Below, piece after piece: positions 21,729 through 30,610 of a DNA stretch of 64,000 nucleotides. The notes under the pieces were generated by a model. It made no database searches, had not been told where the DNA came from, and saw only the letters and a program-made list of their open reading frames with translations. Position numbers and translations under genes: made by a program. Within the stretch, counting starts at the first letter, position 1; every line of letters starts with the position of its first letter. The DNA is from Blastococcus sp. VKM Ac-2987 (GTDB taxonomy: Bacteria > Actinomycetota > Actinomycetes > Mycobacteriales > Geodermatophilaceae). The stretch covers positions 1,488,047 through 1,552,046 of the forward strand of contig NZ_JAPVBG010000001.1 in NCBI RefSeq assembly GCF_026967805.1, in the 5' to 3' direction.

Positions 21729-22697
21729 ATGAGCAACCTGGACCGCCACCCGCCCGCCCGCGACCTGGGCGGGCTGGCCGGCACCACCGCCGGGCCGGCG
21801 CTGGACCTGCTCCCGGGCAAGGAGGTGCTGCTCGGCGAGAGCACCCACGTGCGCCGGCTGCTGCCCACGCTCGGCCGGCGGATGGTGGGCGCCTGGGTCT
21901 TCGTCGACCACTACGGCCCCGACGACATCGCCGCGGGCCCGGGCATGCAGGTGGCGCCGCACCCGCACACCGGGCTGCAGACCGTGTCCTGGCTGCTCGA
22001 CGGCGAGGTGCACCACCGCGACTCCCTCGGCAGCGACGTGCGGTTCCGGCCCGGCGAGCTGGCACTCATGACGGCCGGGCACGGGATCGCCCACTCCGAG
22101 CAGTCGCCGGCGACCCACCCGCGGTACCTGCACGGGGCCCAGCTGTGGGTGGCACTGCCGGAGGCCGACCGCGAGGTCGCCCCGCACTTCGAGCACCACG
22201 GCGTGCTGCCCGGCTTCAGCTCCGACGGGCTCACCGCCACGGTGCTCATGGGCGGCTTCGGCGGCGCGACGTCGCCGGGGCGGGCCTACACCCCGCTGGT
22301 CGGGGTCGACCTGGAGCTCGCCGCCGGCGCCGACGTGGAGCTCCCGCTCGAGGCCGACTTCGAGTACGGGCTGCTGGCGTCGGCGGGGTCGGTCACGGTG
22401 GACGACGTCGTGCTCGAGCCCGGCGCGATGCTGTACCTGGGCACCGGCCGCACCACGCTGCGGGTGCGCGCCGGGACGGGGTCCCGGCTGCTGCTGCTCG
22501 GCGGGGAACCGTTCGAGGAGCGCCTGGTGATGTGGTGGAACTTCATCGGCCGGTCGGGCGAGGAGATCGCCGACTACGCCGAGCAGTGGAACGCCGAGTC
22601 GCGGCGCTTCGGCACGGTCGAGGGCTACGACGGCGACCGGCTGGCGGCACCGCCGCTGCCACCGGTCGCGCTCCGGCCGCGCGGCCGGGTCCGCTGA
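21729..22697 (+). CDS. Pirin family protein, second copy
   Basis: A 322-residue pirin with the metal motif HPHTGLQTVSWLLDGEVHHRDSLG near residues 78-100 and MTAGHGIAHSEQSP downstream, closer to the classical pirin pattern than the gene before it. The end block FNFIGRS-type sequence (WWNFIGRSGEEIADY) is typical of the family. The two pirins share the fold but little close sequence, so they are not a recent duplication. The GAGGAGGGG ribosome-binding site supports the ATG. Cotranscription with the first pirin is likely. Confidence 0.92.
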   Translation: MSNLDRHPPARDLGGLAGTTAGPALDLLPGKEVLLGESTHVRRLLPTLGRRMVGAWVFVDHYGPDDIAAGPGMQVAPHPHTGLQTVSWLLDGEVHHRDSLGSDVRFRPGELALMTAGHGIAHSEQSPATHPRYLHGAQLWVALPEADREVAPHFEHHGVLPGFSSDGLTATVLMGGFGGATSPGRAYTPLVGVDLELAAGADVELPLEADFEYGLLASAGSVTVDDVVLEPGAMLYLGTGRTTLRVRAGTGSRLLLLGGEPFEERLVMWWNFIGRSGEEIADYAEQWNAESRRFGTVEGYDGDRLAAPPLPPVALRPRGRVR

Positions 22698-22711
22698 GGC
22701 AGGCTGCGTCC

Positions 22712-23146
22712 ATGACCGCCTCCCCCGGCCCCGATCCCCGGCTGCTGGCCTTCGTCGCCGAGCAGCGCTGGGGCGTGCTCGCGACGGTCAAGCGCGACGG
22801 CCGGCCGCAGCTGTCCAACGTCGGCTACGCCTGGGACGACGGCCTGATCCGCGTCTCGGTGACCGCCGACCGCGCGAAGACCCGCAACCTGCAGCGCGAC
22901 CCGCGGGTGACGCTGCACGTGGCGTCGAAGGACTTCTGGACCTGGGTCGCCGTCGAGGGGACCGCTGAGCTCACGCCGGTCGCGCAGGACCCGCACGACG
23001 CAGCGGTCGAGGAGCTGATCGCCTACTACCGCGGCATCTCGGGCGAGCACGAGAACTGGGAGGACTACCGCGCGGCGATGGTGGCCGACCGCCGGCTCGT
23101 CGTCCGGTTCCGACCCGAGCACGCGTACGGGCAGCTGCCCGGCTGA
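22712..23146 (+). CDS. PPOX-class F420-dependent oxidoreductase-like protein
   Basis: A 144-residue protein of the split-barrel pyridoxamine 5'-phosphate oxidase superfamily. The actinobacterial TIGR03618-type members use F420 or FMN. Recognisable are LAFVAEQRWGVLATVKRDGRPQLSNVGYAWDDGLIRVS (residues 12-50), then SVTADRAKTRNLQRDPRVTLHV and the C-terminal RLVVRFRPEHAYG. The substrate is unknown. It follows the second pirin closely (14 bases) and may be in the same transcript. Confidence 0.88.
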   Translation: MTASPGPDPRLLAFVAEQRWGVLATVKRDGRPQLSNVGYAWDDGLIRVSVTADRAKTRNLQRDPRVTLHVASKDFWTWVAVEGTAELTPVAQDPHDAAVEELIAYYRGISGEHENWEDYRAAMVADRRLVVRFRPEHAYGQLPG

Positions 23147-23150
23147 GCCC

Positions 23151-23166
23151 GGCGCGCCGGCGCGCC
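23151..23166. other. GC-rich tandem palindrome between convergent genes
   Basis: The 8-base palindrome GGCGCGCC is present twice in tandem, just after the PPOX gene and before the convergent VOC gene. It could fold as a short hairpin and help end transcription, but it lacks a U-tract. Confidence 0.3.
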
Positions 23167-23193
23167 CCGTTCGCACCGGCTACCGGGTGGAGC

Positions 23194-23952
23194 TCACCCG
23201 GCCGCGACCTCCATGACGGAGAACGACGCGCCCCACGGGTCGGTGAGCACGGCGAACCGGCCGTACTCGGTGTCCTCGGCCGGGAGGAGCACCTTCGCAC
23301 CCGACGACGTCGCCGTGGCGACCGCGCCGTCGGTCGAGGTCACCGCGAAGCAGGTCGACCAGCCCTTCGGCACCCCGGGGACGACCGCGCCGAGCCCGCC
23401 GAGCGGGTCACCCCCGGTGGCGAAGGTCGTGTAGCCCTCCCCGCCGGGGATCTCCTCGAACCGGAACCCGAAGACGGCGGTGTAGAACGCCCGGGCCGCC
23501 TCCGGGTCGTCGACCGCCGCCTCGTTCCAGACCAGCGAGCCCGGCTCGTTGTACCGCTGCACGCCGGTGTGCTCGCCGGACTGCCACAGGCCGATCGGGT
23601 TCCCCTGGGGGTCGAGGGCGACGACCATCGTGCCCATGGGCCCGACCTCCATCGGCTCGACGAGCACCGTGCCGCCGGCCTCCCGGATCCGGGCGACCGC
23701 GGCGGCCGCGTCGTCCGTCGCGAAGTAGGTCGTCCAGCGGGGCGGGTCGTCCGGGTCCATCTGCGGACCGAGCCCGGCCACCTGCCGGCCGTCCTTCTCC
23801 GCGTTCAGGTAGCCGCCGAACTCGGGGTCACCGCCGGTGTACTCCCAGCCGAGCAGAGCGGTGTAGAACTCCTTCGCCGCCGCCAGGTCGGCTGCGCCGT
23901 AGTCCACCCAGCACGGCGTTCCGGCCGGCCAGGGGGTGTCTCGCGTGGGCAT
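23194..23952 (-). CDS. VOC-family protein, two glyoxalase domains
   Basis: A 252-residue protein with two vicinal-oxygen-chelate (glyoxalase/bleomycin-resistance) modules, residues 1-125 and 130-252. Each begins with the same pattern (WVDYGAADLAAAKEFYTALLGWEY; WNEAAVDDPEAARAFYTAVFGF). Both end with the family's DPxG block (ALDPQGNPIGLWQ; VLTDPWGASFSVM). Such proteins bind metal or small hydrophobic ligands; the activity here is unknown. The ATG start is clear. It converges on the PPOX gene. Confidence 0.9.
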   Translation of the reverse strand: MPTRDTPWPAGTPCWVDYGAADLAAAKEFYTALLGWEYTGGDPEFGGYLNAEKDGRQVAGLGPQMDPDDPPRWTTYFATDDAAAAVARIREAGGTVLVEPMEVGPMGTMVVALDPQGNPIGLWQSGEHTGVQRYNEPGSLVWNEAAVDDPEAARAFYTAVFGFRFEEIPGGEGYTTFATGGDPLGGLGAVVPGVPKGWSTCFAVTSTDGAVATATSSGAKVLLPAEDTEYGRFAVLTDPWGASFSVMEVAAG

Positions 23953-24028
23953 GGTTGCCTCCTCCGGTTGTGGGGGAGGTCACCGTCCCACCGGAGTACG
24001 ACAGTTCGGGGCGCCGGCTGCGCGACGG

Positions 24029-26101
24029 TCAGAACCGACCGCCGCCGGACCGGCCCCCGCCGCCGAAGGAGCCGCCCCCGGACCGGCCCCCGCCGCCGAA
24101 CGAGCCGCCGCCGGACCGTCCGCCGAAGCCGCCGCCTCCGCCGAAACCGCCCCCGAAGCCACCGCCGGAGAAGCCGCCGCCGAACCCACCCCGGCGGCCG
24201 CCGCCGAGCAGGATGCCGCCGAGCACCAGGCTGCCGAGGTCCACCCCGCCGCGCCGGTACCCCCCGCCGTAGCCGCCGCCCATGCCGCCGTAGCCGGAGT
24301 TCCACCGGTCGACGTCGTCCTGCGCCAGGTCCAGCGCGTGCTGGGCGAGCATCCCGGCCTGGTGCGCCTCGCGCACGGCGCTCACCGGATCGGTGCGGCC
24401 CAGCTCGACGGCGGCCTCGAAGTGCCGCTGCGCCTCGGCCAGCCGGGTGCGCGCCTCGGGGCCCACCGCGCCGCGCCGCGTGTCGATGAAGTCCGCGGCC
24501 GCGGCCACCGCCGAGCGGGCGGTGAGCAGCGCCTGGTCCAGCGCGGCCGCGGCCCGGCGGGCCTGGGTCTGCGCGTCGCGGGCCGCCGAGAGCGTCTCCT
24601 CCAGCGCGGCGTCGGCGTCCTCGAGCTGGCGCAGCGCGGCCAGCGGGTCCCCCGGCGTGCCGCCGGACGGCCGCAGCGCGGCGTCGGCCGCGGCCAGCGC
24701 CGCCTCGGCCCGGGCGATCTGCGGCTGCAGGCCGCTGCGGTCGCCACCGGCCACCAGGGCCCGGGCCTCGGCGAGGTCCTTCTCCGTCTCGGCCCGCGTG
24801 GCCGCCACCCGGCCGGCGGCCGCGTCGAGATCGGCGGCCAGCCGGCCCACGGCGTCGAGCAGGGTGCCGGTCTGCGCGACGGCGTCCTCGGCCGCGCGGA
24901 TGTCGCCGACGGCGTCCCCGGTCCGGCCGGCGGCGAGCGCCTCGCGGGCCTCGCGCACCTCCTGGTCGGCGGCGTCGAGCCGGGCCCCGGCCTCGCGCAC
25001 GTTGTCGGCGACGGCGGTCACCGCCGAGCCGGAGAACCGCTGCCGGATCCCGGCGAGCCGCTGCTCCTCCTCCGGCAGCCGCCCGCGCAGCGCCGCGATC
25101 CGCGGCTCGAGGCCGGCGAGCACCTGCGGAGCGGTCCGCTCCAGGTCGCGCAGCTCCTCGAACGCCGCGCGCTGCTCGTCGAGCCGGGCGTCGGCGGCCT
25201 GGGTCAGCGCCAGGATCTCGGCCAGCATCCGCCGCGTCGTGGGATCGTCCTCCGGAACCTCGTCGTCGAGCTCCTGCCGGATCGCGAAGGCGCGGCCGAC
25301 GTCCGCCTTGGACTGCGCGAGCGCGGCGCCGAAGCCGGCGACGGCGTCCTCGCCGTACTGCGACCGGGCGAAGTCCAGGTCCAGCTGCGAGGTCTTCACC
25401 GCCTCGTCCATCTCCAGCAGCGCCTCGCTGGCGCGGCCCTGGAGCTCGTCGGTGGGCACGCCCTCGTACGGGTCGGGCGCCGGCCGCTGCCGGCCCGCGG
25501 GCGGCGCCCCGCCGGCGCGGTTCCGGCGCGCGCGGCTCACCAGGTAGGCGCCGCCGCCGACGACCGCGATCCCGCCGACCACCAGCAGCGCCCCGGCGCC
25601 GCCGGAGCCGCCGTCGGACCCGGTCTCCGCCGGCTGCGTGGTCGCCGTGCCGTCCGACCCGAGCAGCCCGGCGAAGGTGGCCACGCCGCCGGGGAAGTCG
25701 CCGGCGGCGAACTGCGGCGCCACCTGCTCCTCGGCCAGCGCCTCGAGCTCGTCGCGGGAGAGCGGGGAGTCCGCCGGCCGGAGGAAGCCGTACAGCCCGT
25801 CGTCCAGGGCGACGGCGAGCAGCGCGTCCTCCGCGGAGAGCTGGCTGAGCTCGGCGGTCGCCTGCGCCCACTCCGACTCGTTCGCGCCGTCGAAGCTGGA
25901 CACGAACACCACGTAGAGGTCGGTGCCGGTGGCCGAGCGGAGGTCGTCGATCGCGTCCTCGACCTCGGCCGTGCCGCCGTCGAGCGCACCGACCTCGTCG
26001 ACCACCTGCTCCGGCAGCCGGAACGGCGGCACGGCCCAGGCCGGCCCCCCGGTGACCAGGAGGACGGCGAGCACTCCCAGGACGACGCACAGCCGGCGCA
26101 C
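24029..26101 (-). CDS. TPM-domain membrane protein with Gly-rich tail
   Basis: A 690-residue protein. A signal peptide (1-23, ending AWA) is followed by a TPM domain (about 28-150: VVDEVGALDGG ... YVVFVSSFDGANESEWA), found in membrane-associated proteins related to photosystem II repair factors and to YgcG. A single transmembrane helix lies near 168-190. A long Ala/Glu/Arg-rich helical region (about 220-590) should form coiled coils. The C-terminus (600-690) is almost pure Gly with Phe/Ser/Arg in repeated GGGRSGGGSFGG units. It starts with GTG. The function of these actinobacterial proteins is not established; a cell-envelope role is likely. Confidence 0.85.
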   Translation of the reverse strand: MRRLCVVLGVLAVLLVTGGPAWAVPPFRLPEQVVDEVGALDGGTAEVEDAIDDLRSATGTDLYVVFVSSFDGANESEWAQATAELSQLSAEDALLAVALDDGLYGFLRPADSPLSRDELEALAEEQVAPQFAAGDFPGGVATFAGLLGSDGTATTQPAETGSDGGSGGAGALLVVGGIAVVGGGAYLVSRARRNRAGGAPPAGRQRPAPDPYEGVPTDELQGRASEALLEMDEAVKTSQLDLDFARSQYGEDAVAGFGAALAQSKADVGRAFAIRQELDDEVPEDDPTTRRMLAEILALTQAADARLDEQRAAFEELRDLERTAPQVLAGLEPRIAALRGRLPEEEQRLAGIRQRFSGSAVTAVADNVREAGARLDAADQEVREAREALAAGRTGDAVGDIRAAEDAVAQTGTLLDAVGRLAADLDAAAGRVAATRAETEKDLAEARALVAGGDRSGLQPQIARAEAALAAADAALRPSGGTPGDPLAALRQLEDADAALEETLSAARDAQTQARRAAAALDQALLTARSAVAAAADFIDTRRGAVGPEARTRLAEAQRHFEAAVELGRTDPVSAVREAHQAGMLAQHALDLAQDDVDRWNSGYGGMGGGYGGGYRRGGVDLGSLVLGGILLGGGRRGGFGGGFSGGGFGGGFGGGGGFGGRSGGGSFGGGGRSGGGSFGGGGRSGGGRF

Positions 26102-26155
26102 GGATACCTCCTGGAAGGGCGAAGTCGAACCTGGACGACCCTACCGACGGGCGAG

Positions 26156-26191
26156 GGGTCCGGCCCGGCCGCGGTGGGTAGGGCCGGACCC
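26156..26191. other. Hairpin in divergent promoter region
   Basis: Perfect 10-bp inverted repeat (GGGTCCGGCC at 26156-26165, GGCCGGACCC at 26182-26191) with a 16-base loop, between the divergent TPM and Rieske genes and 30 bases before the Rieske start. It may be an operator or a 5'-leader hairpin; nothing further can be said. Confidence 0.35.
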
Positions 26192-26221
26192 GTCGCCGTC
26201 CACCGCACCGAGGAGAGCCAC

Positions 26222-26596
26222 GTGCCCGAGCCCGACGCCGTCCCCGCCGCCGAGCTGCCGCCCGGGACGGTCCGCCGCGCCGGCGACTGGGCCGTGGGCA
26301 ACCGGGGCCCGGGCCCGGACGGCGAGGACCGGTACTTCGCCGTCTCCCGGCGCTGCCGCCACCAGCTGGCCGACCTCGCCGAGGGCAGCGTGGACGCCGA
26401 CGGGTGCCTGGTCTGCCCCTGGCACCAGGCCCGCTACGACGTGCGCACCGGCGAGATGGTCGAGGGCCCGCGCGGGTTCCTCGGCTACCACGGGCCGACG
26501 CCGGTCTACACGCAGCTGGTGCGGGTGATCGGGCAGCTGGCGCGGCTGCGCGTGCGCCGGGCCACCCGCACCGGCGACGACGTCGTCCTGGAGTAG
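26222..26596 (+). CDS. Small Rieske [2Fe-2S] protein
   Basis: A 124-residue Rieske-type ferredoxin-like protein. The cluster ligands are all present: Cys45 and His47 (CRH) and Cys65 and His68 (CPWH), the spacing of the Rieske fold. It probably transfers electrons to an oxygenase or reductase, but no partner gene is adjacent. The GTG start is preceded by GAGGAG at good spacing. Its stop is only nine bases from the stop of the convergent peptide-transporter ATPase. Confidence 0.88.
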   Translation: MPEPDAVPAAELPPGTVRRAGDWAVGNRGPGPDGEDRYFAVSRRCRHQLADLAEGSVDADGCLVCPWHQARYDVRTGEMVEGPRGFLGYHGPTPVYTQLVRVIGQLARLRVRRATRTGDDVVLE

Positions 26597-26605
26597 CCGC
26601 CGCGC

Positions 26606-28303
26606 TCAGGTCCCCTGGAGCTGCTCCCACACCGACCGGCGCCGGGCCTGCTCGTCCGGGTCGGGCACGGGCAGGGATGCCAGCAGCCGCTGCGTGTAGG
26701 GGTGCCTCGGGTTGCCCAGCACCTCCGCCCCGGTGCCCTCCTCGACCAGCTCGCCCTGGTAGAGCACCGCGATGCGGTCGGCCAGCAGGTCGACGACGGC
26801 GAGGTCGTGGCTGATGAACAGGCAGGCGAAGCCCAGCTCGCGCTGCAGCTCGTCGAACAGCTCCAGCACCCGCTTCTGCACCGACACGTCCAGCGCCGAG
26901 GTGGGCTCGTCGGCGATCAGCAGCTCCGGGTCGAGGGCCAGCGCGCGGGCCAGGCTGGCGCGCTGCCGCTGACCGCCGGACAGCTCGTGCGGGAACCGGT
27001 CGCCGAAGGCCTTGGGCAGCTGCACCGCCTCGAGCAGCTCGTCCACCCGGCCGCGGGCGTCCTGCGGGTCCTCCGCCCGGCCGTGCACGACCAGCGGCTC
27101 GGCGACGGCGTCGGCGATGGACAGCAGCGGGTTGAAGCTCGACGCCGGGTCCTGGAACACGAACCCGATCCGCTCGCGCACCGGGCGGAACCGCTTCTCC
27201 CGGACCCCGTTCATCTCGGTGCCGAGCACCTGCAGGGAGCCGCCGGTCACCTTGGTCAGCCCGGCGATGGCGCGGCCGATCGTCGTCTTGCCGCTGCCGC
27301 TCTCCCCCACCAGGCCGAGCACCTCGCCGGGCCGGATGGCGAAGCTGACGCCGTCGACGGCGACGAAGTCGGGCTTGCGCAGCCGCCCCGGGTAGACGAT
27401 CCGCAGGTCCCGCGCCTCGACGACCGGGGTGGCGCTCTCCCAGGCCCGGGTGCGGGAGTCGGCCCGGTCCTGGGTGCGGGCCCGCCCCTCGCCCAGCCGC
27501 GGCACCGAGGACAGCAACTGCCGGGTGTAGGGGTCCTGCGGGGCGGAGAACAGCGTCCGGACGTCGGCCTGCTCGACGATCCGCCCCTGGTACATGACCG
27601 CCACCCGGTCGGCGAGGTCGGCCACGACGCCCATGTTGTGCGTGATCAGCACGATGGCGGTGCCGAACTCGTCGCGGCAGCGGCGCAGCAGGTCGAGGAT
27701 CTCCGCCTGCACCGTGACGTCGAGGGCGGTGGTCGGCTCGTCGGCGATGATGACGCCGGGGTCGAGCACCAGCGCCTGCGCGATGACGATGCGCTGCTTC
27801 TGCCCGCCGGAGAACTGGTGCGGGTAGGAGTCGACGCGGTGCTCGGGGTCGGGGATGCCGACCCGCCGCATCACGTCGATCGCCTTCTCCCGCGCCTCCT
27901 TCTTGCTGAACTTCCCGTGCGCGCGCAGGCCCTCGGCGATCTGCCAGCCGACCGGGTACACCGGGTTCAGCGCCGTCGACGGCTCCTGGAACACCATCGC
28001 CGCGTCCCGGCCCCGGACCTCCCCGAGGTCGGCGCGGCCGAGGGTGACGACGTCGGCGGTGCTGGCGCCGTCCTTGCTGGTGAGCAGCACCGCACCGCGG
28101 GTGGTGGCGGTCTCGGGCAGCAGGCCCAGGATGCTGCGCGCGGTCACGGTCTTGCCGCTGCCGCTCTCGCCCACGATCGCCAGCACCTCGCCGGCGGCCA
28201 CCGACAGGGTCACGCCCTGGACGGCGGCGACGTCACCGGCGTCGGTGGCGAAGGAGACCGTCAGGTCCTCGATGCCGACGACATCCCTCGTCGGACCGCT
28301 CAT
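26606..28303 (-). CDS. Oligopeptide ABC transporter, fused double ATPase
   Basis: A 565-residue protein joining the two ATPases of a dipeptide/oligopeptide importer (DppD-like followed by DppF-like). Domain 1 (1-275) has Walker A GESGSGKT, signature FSGGQKQRIVIAQAL and Walker B VIIADEPT. Domain 2 (about 300-565) has GESGSGKTT, LSGGQRQRASLARAL and LLIADEPT. Each ends with the oligopeptide-type C-terminal HPYTQRLL-like motif (DPYTRQLLSSVP; HPYTQRLLASLP). The ATG overlaps the permease stop (ATGA). It energises the transporter formed with the next three genes. Confidence 0.94.
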   Translation of the reverse strand: MSGPTRDVVGIEDLTVSFATDAGDVAAVQGVTLSVAAGEVLAIVGESGSGKTVTARSILGLLPETATTRGAVLLTSKDGASTADVVTLGRADLGEVRGRDAAMVFQEPSTALNPVYPVGWQIAEGLRAHGKFSKKEAREKAIDVMRRVGIPDPEHRVDSYPHQFSGGQKQRIVIAQALVLDPGVIIADEPTTALDVTVQAEILDLLRRCRDEFGTAIVLITHNMGVVADLADRVAVMYQGRIVEQADVRTLFSAPQDPYTRQLLSSVPRLGEGRARTQDRADSRTRAWESATPVVEARDLRIVYPGRLRKPDFVAVDGVSFAIRPGEVLGLVGESGSGKTTIGRAIAGLTKVTGGSLQVLGTEMNGVREKRFRPVRERIGFVFQDPASSFNPLLSIADAVAEPLVVHGRAEDPQDARGRVDELLEAVQLPKAFGDRFPHELSGGQRQRASLARALALDPELLIADEPTSALDVSVQKRVLELFDELQRELGFACLFISHDLAVVDLLADRIAVLYQGELVEEGTGAEVLGNPRHPYTQRLLASLPVPDPDEQARRRSVWEQLQGT

Positions 28304-29394
28304 CGCTGTCCCTCCTGCGGGTCGGTGGGTCGCTCGAGCCCGTCGGTGCCACCGGGGCTCTCGACCGGGGCGGTGTACGGGCCCACCGCGACCGAGGTCT
28401 CGGCGACGTCGGACGGCGCCGCGCTCCCGCGCCGCCGGCTGCGCAGCCGCGGGTCGGCGAGGTCGTTGAGGCTCTCCCCGACCAGGGTCAGCCCCATCAC
28501 CACCAGCACGATGGCCAGGCCGGGGAAGATCGACGTCCACCAGATGCCGCTGGTGACGTCGGACAGCGACTGCTTGAGGTCGTAGCCCCACTCGGCGGCC
28601 GCGGTCGGCTCGATGCCGAAGCCGAGGAAGCCCAGCCCGGCGAGGGTGAGGATCGCCTCGGAGGCGTTGAGCGTGAGGATCAGCGGCAGCGTGCGGGTGG
28701 AGTTGCGGAACACGTGCCGCGACATGATCCGCCAGTGGCCGGCGCCGATGACGCGGGCGGACTCGACGAACGCCTCCGACTTGATCCGCACCACCTCCGC
28801 GCGCACCACCCGCAGGTACTGCGGCACGAAGATCACCGTGATCGACAGCGCCGCGGCGAGGATGCCGCCGAAGAGGCTCGACTGCCCGCCGTTGACCACG
28901 ATGCCGATGACGATCGCCAGCAGCAGCGCCGGGAACGCGTAGATGGCGTCGGCGACGACGACCAGCACCCGGTCCAGCCAGCCGCCGAAGTAGCCGGACA
29001 GCAGCCCCAGCAGCACGCCCAGGAGCAGCGAGAAGATGACCGCGGCGACGATGACGAACAGCGCGGTGCGCGAGCCCCAGATGACCCGCGACAGCACGTC
29101 GTAGCCGCCGACGGTGGTGCCGAGCAGGTGGTCGGCCGAGGGCTCCTGCTGGGCCCCGAACGGGCCGGTCGCGTCGCGCAGCTGGTCGTACTCGTAGGGC
29201 GCGAGCAGCGGCGCGAAGATCGCCGTCAGCACGAAGAAGCCGGTGAGCACCAGGCCCGCGACCAGCATGCCGCGCTGCAGGCCCACGCTCTGCTGCACCT
29301 GCCGGAGCACGGGGAGGTCGCGCCAGCCGCGGCGCCGGCGCCCCGCGGGCTGCGATCCGGACGAGGCCTCGGGAGCGTTCACAGCGGTCGCCAT
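28300..29394 (-). CDS. Peptide ABC transporter permease, DppC-like
   Basis: A 364-residue inner-membrane permease with an N-terminal helix (about 38-60) and the binding-protein-dependent transport domain with five more. The EAA-loop that contacts the ATPase reads FVESARVIGAGHWRIMSRHVFRNS, near residues 210-235. The C-terminal 45 residues are polar. It lies two bases from dppB, whose product should be its partner subunit. Confidence 0.93.
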   Translation of the reverse strand: MATAVNAPEASSGSQPAGRRRRGWRDLPVLRQVQQSVGLQRGMLVAGLVLTGFFVLTAIFAPLLAPYEYDQLRDATGPFGAQQEPSADHLLGTTVGGYDVLSRVIWGSRTALFVIVAAVIFSLLLGVLLGLLSGYFGGWLDRVLVVVADAIYAFPALLLAIVIGIVVNGGQSSLFGGILAAALSITVIFVPQYLRVVRAEVVRIKSEAFVESARVIGAGHWRIMSRHVFRNSTRTLPLILTLNASEAILTLAGLGFLGFGIEPTAAAEWGYDLKQSLSDVTSGIWWTSIFPGLAIVLVVMGLTLVGESLNDLADPRLRSRRRGSAAPSDVAETSVAVGPYTAPVESPGGTDGLERPTDPQEGQR

Positions 29395-29395
29395 G

Positions 29396-30502
29396 TCAGT
29401 ACCTCACCCGGGGGTCGATCAGCGCCGCGATGACGTCGACGACGAAGTTGATGACGGCGACGATCACGGCGGCCAGCACCACGATGCCCTGGACGGCGAC
29501 GAAGTCGCGGGCCTCCAGGTACTGGACCAGCTGGAAGCCCAGGCCCTTCCACTCGAACGTCGTCTCCGTCAGGACCGCGCCGCCCAGGAGCAGGGCGATC
29601 TGCAGGCCGATGACGGTGACGATGGGGATCAGCGCCGGCCGGTAGGCGTGCTTGCGCAGCAGCCGCCGCTCGCTGACCCCGCGCGAGCGGGCCGCCTCCA
29701 CGTAGCCCATGCCCAGCGTGCCGATGACGTTGGTGCGCACCAGCCGCAGGAACACCCCGGCGGTGAGCAGCCCGAGGGTGAGCGCCGGCAGGACGGCGTG
29801 CTGGAGGACGTCGCTGACCACCTCGCCGTCGCCGGTCGAGAACGCGTCGATGAGGTAGATGCCGGTGGACGAGTCCAGCGTCTGCAGCTGGATCTCCGAG
29901 CCGGTGGTGGCCCGCCCGGCGACCGGCAGCCAGCCCAGCTGGACGGCGAAGACGAGCTTGAAGACCAGGCCCGCGAAGAAGACCGGGGTGGCGTAGCAGA
30001 GGATCGCGAACACCCGCAGCGCCGCGTCGGGCCACCGGTCGCGCAGGTAGGCGGCGAGGCGGCCCAGCGGGATGCCCACCAGGAAGGCGACGATCAGCGC
30101 GTAGCAGGCGAGCTCGAGGGTCGCCGCGCCGAAGGTGGTGAGCACCTCGGTCACCGGGCGGTTGTCGCTCTGCGTCGTCCCGAAGTCGCCCTGCACCAGC
30201 GCGGTCAGGTACTCCCAGTACTGCACCAGGATCGGCCGGTCGTAGCCGGCCTCGCGGACCCGCTCCTGGAGCTCGGCCGCGGGCAGCCGCCCGCCGAGCG
30301 CCGCGGTGATCGGGTCACCGGTCAGCCGCATGAGCACGAAGACCGTCGTCACGAGGATGAAGATGGTCGGGAAGATCAGCAGGAAGCGGACCAGCAGGTA
30401 GCTGCCCAGTCCGCCGCCCCCGCCGCGGCGCCGGCGGCGGGGCGCCGGCTCGTCGTCCGGGGCGTCGGTGCTCCCGGTGAGCTCGGTCGTGGTCGTGGTC
30501 AT
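29396..30502 (-). CDS. Peptide ABC transporter permease, DppB-like
   Basis: A 368-residue permease. A 30-residue polar Arg-rich start precedes the first helix (LLIFPTIFILVTTVFVLMRLTGDP, the typical DppB N-terminus). The EAA-loop reads GYVEAARSRGVSERRLLRKHAYRPAL. It forms the channel with the DppC-like protein. The ATG is clear. A strong hairpin separates it from the binding-protein gene upstream. Confidence 0.93.
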   Translation of the reverse strand: MTTTTTELTGSTDAPDDEPAPRRRRRGGGGGLGSYLLVRFLLIFPTIFILVTTVFVLMRLTGDPITAALGGRLPAAELQERVREAGYDRPILVQYWEYLTALVQGDFGTTQSDNRPVTEVLTTFGAATLELACYALIVAFLVGIPLGRLAAYLRDRWPDAALRVFAILCYATPVFFAGLVFKLVFAVQLGWLPVAGRATTGSEIQLQTLDSSTGIYLIDAFSTGDGEVVSDVLQHAVLPALTLGLLTAGVFLRLVRTNVIGTLGMGYVEAARSRGVSERRLLRKHAYRPALIPIVTVIGLQIALLLGGAVLTETTFEWKGLGFQLVQYLEARDFVAVQGIVVLAAVIVAVINFVVDVIAALIDPRVRY

Positions 30503-30541
30503 GTCTCCACCCAGATCGGTGCGGGAGTTCCGTACGTGGGC

Positions 30542-30580
30542 GGCCCCGGGTGACCCGCGCGCGGCGGGTCACCCGGGGCC
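30542..30580. terminator. Strong hairpin between dppA and dppB
   Basis: Perfect 17-bp inverted repeat (30542-30558 and 30564-30580) with a 5-base loop, placed 31 bases after the dppA stop codon and inside the operon. Such intercistronic hairpins after the binding-protein gene often give more binding-protein mRNA than permease mRNA, by partial termination or 3'-end protection. There is no U-tract. The role is inferred. Confidence 0.7.
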
Positions 30581-30610
30581 GGGTGGTACTGGCTCGGCGC
30601 GCCGGCTCGG

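Noticed and set aside
24029-24330. Repeat array of GCC-rich units as a non-coding repeat
   Set aside because: It is the in-frame Gly/Ser/Arg-rich C-terminus of the TPM-domain protein.
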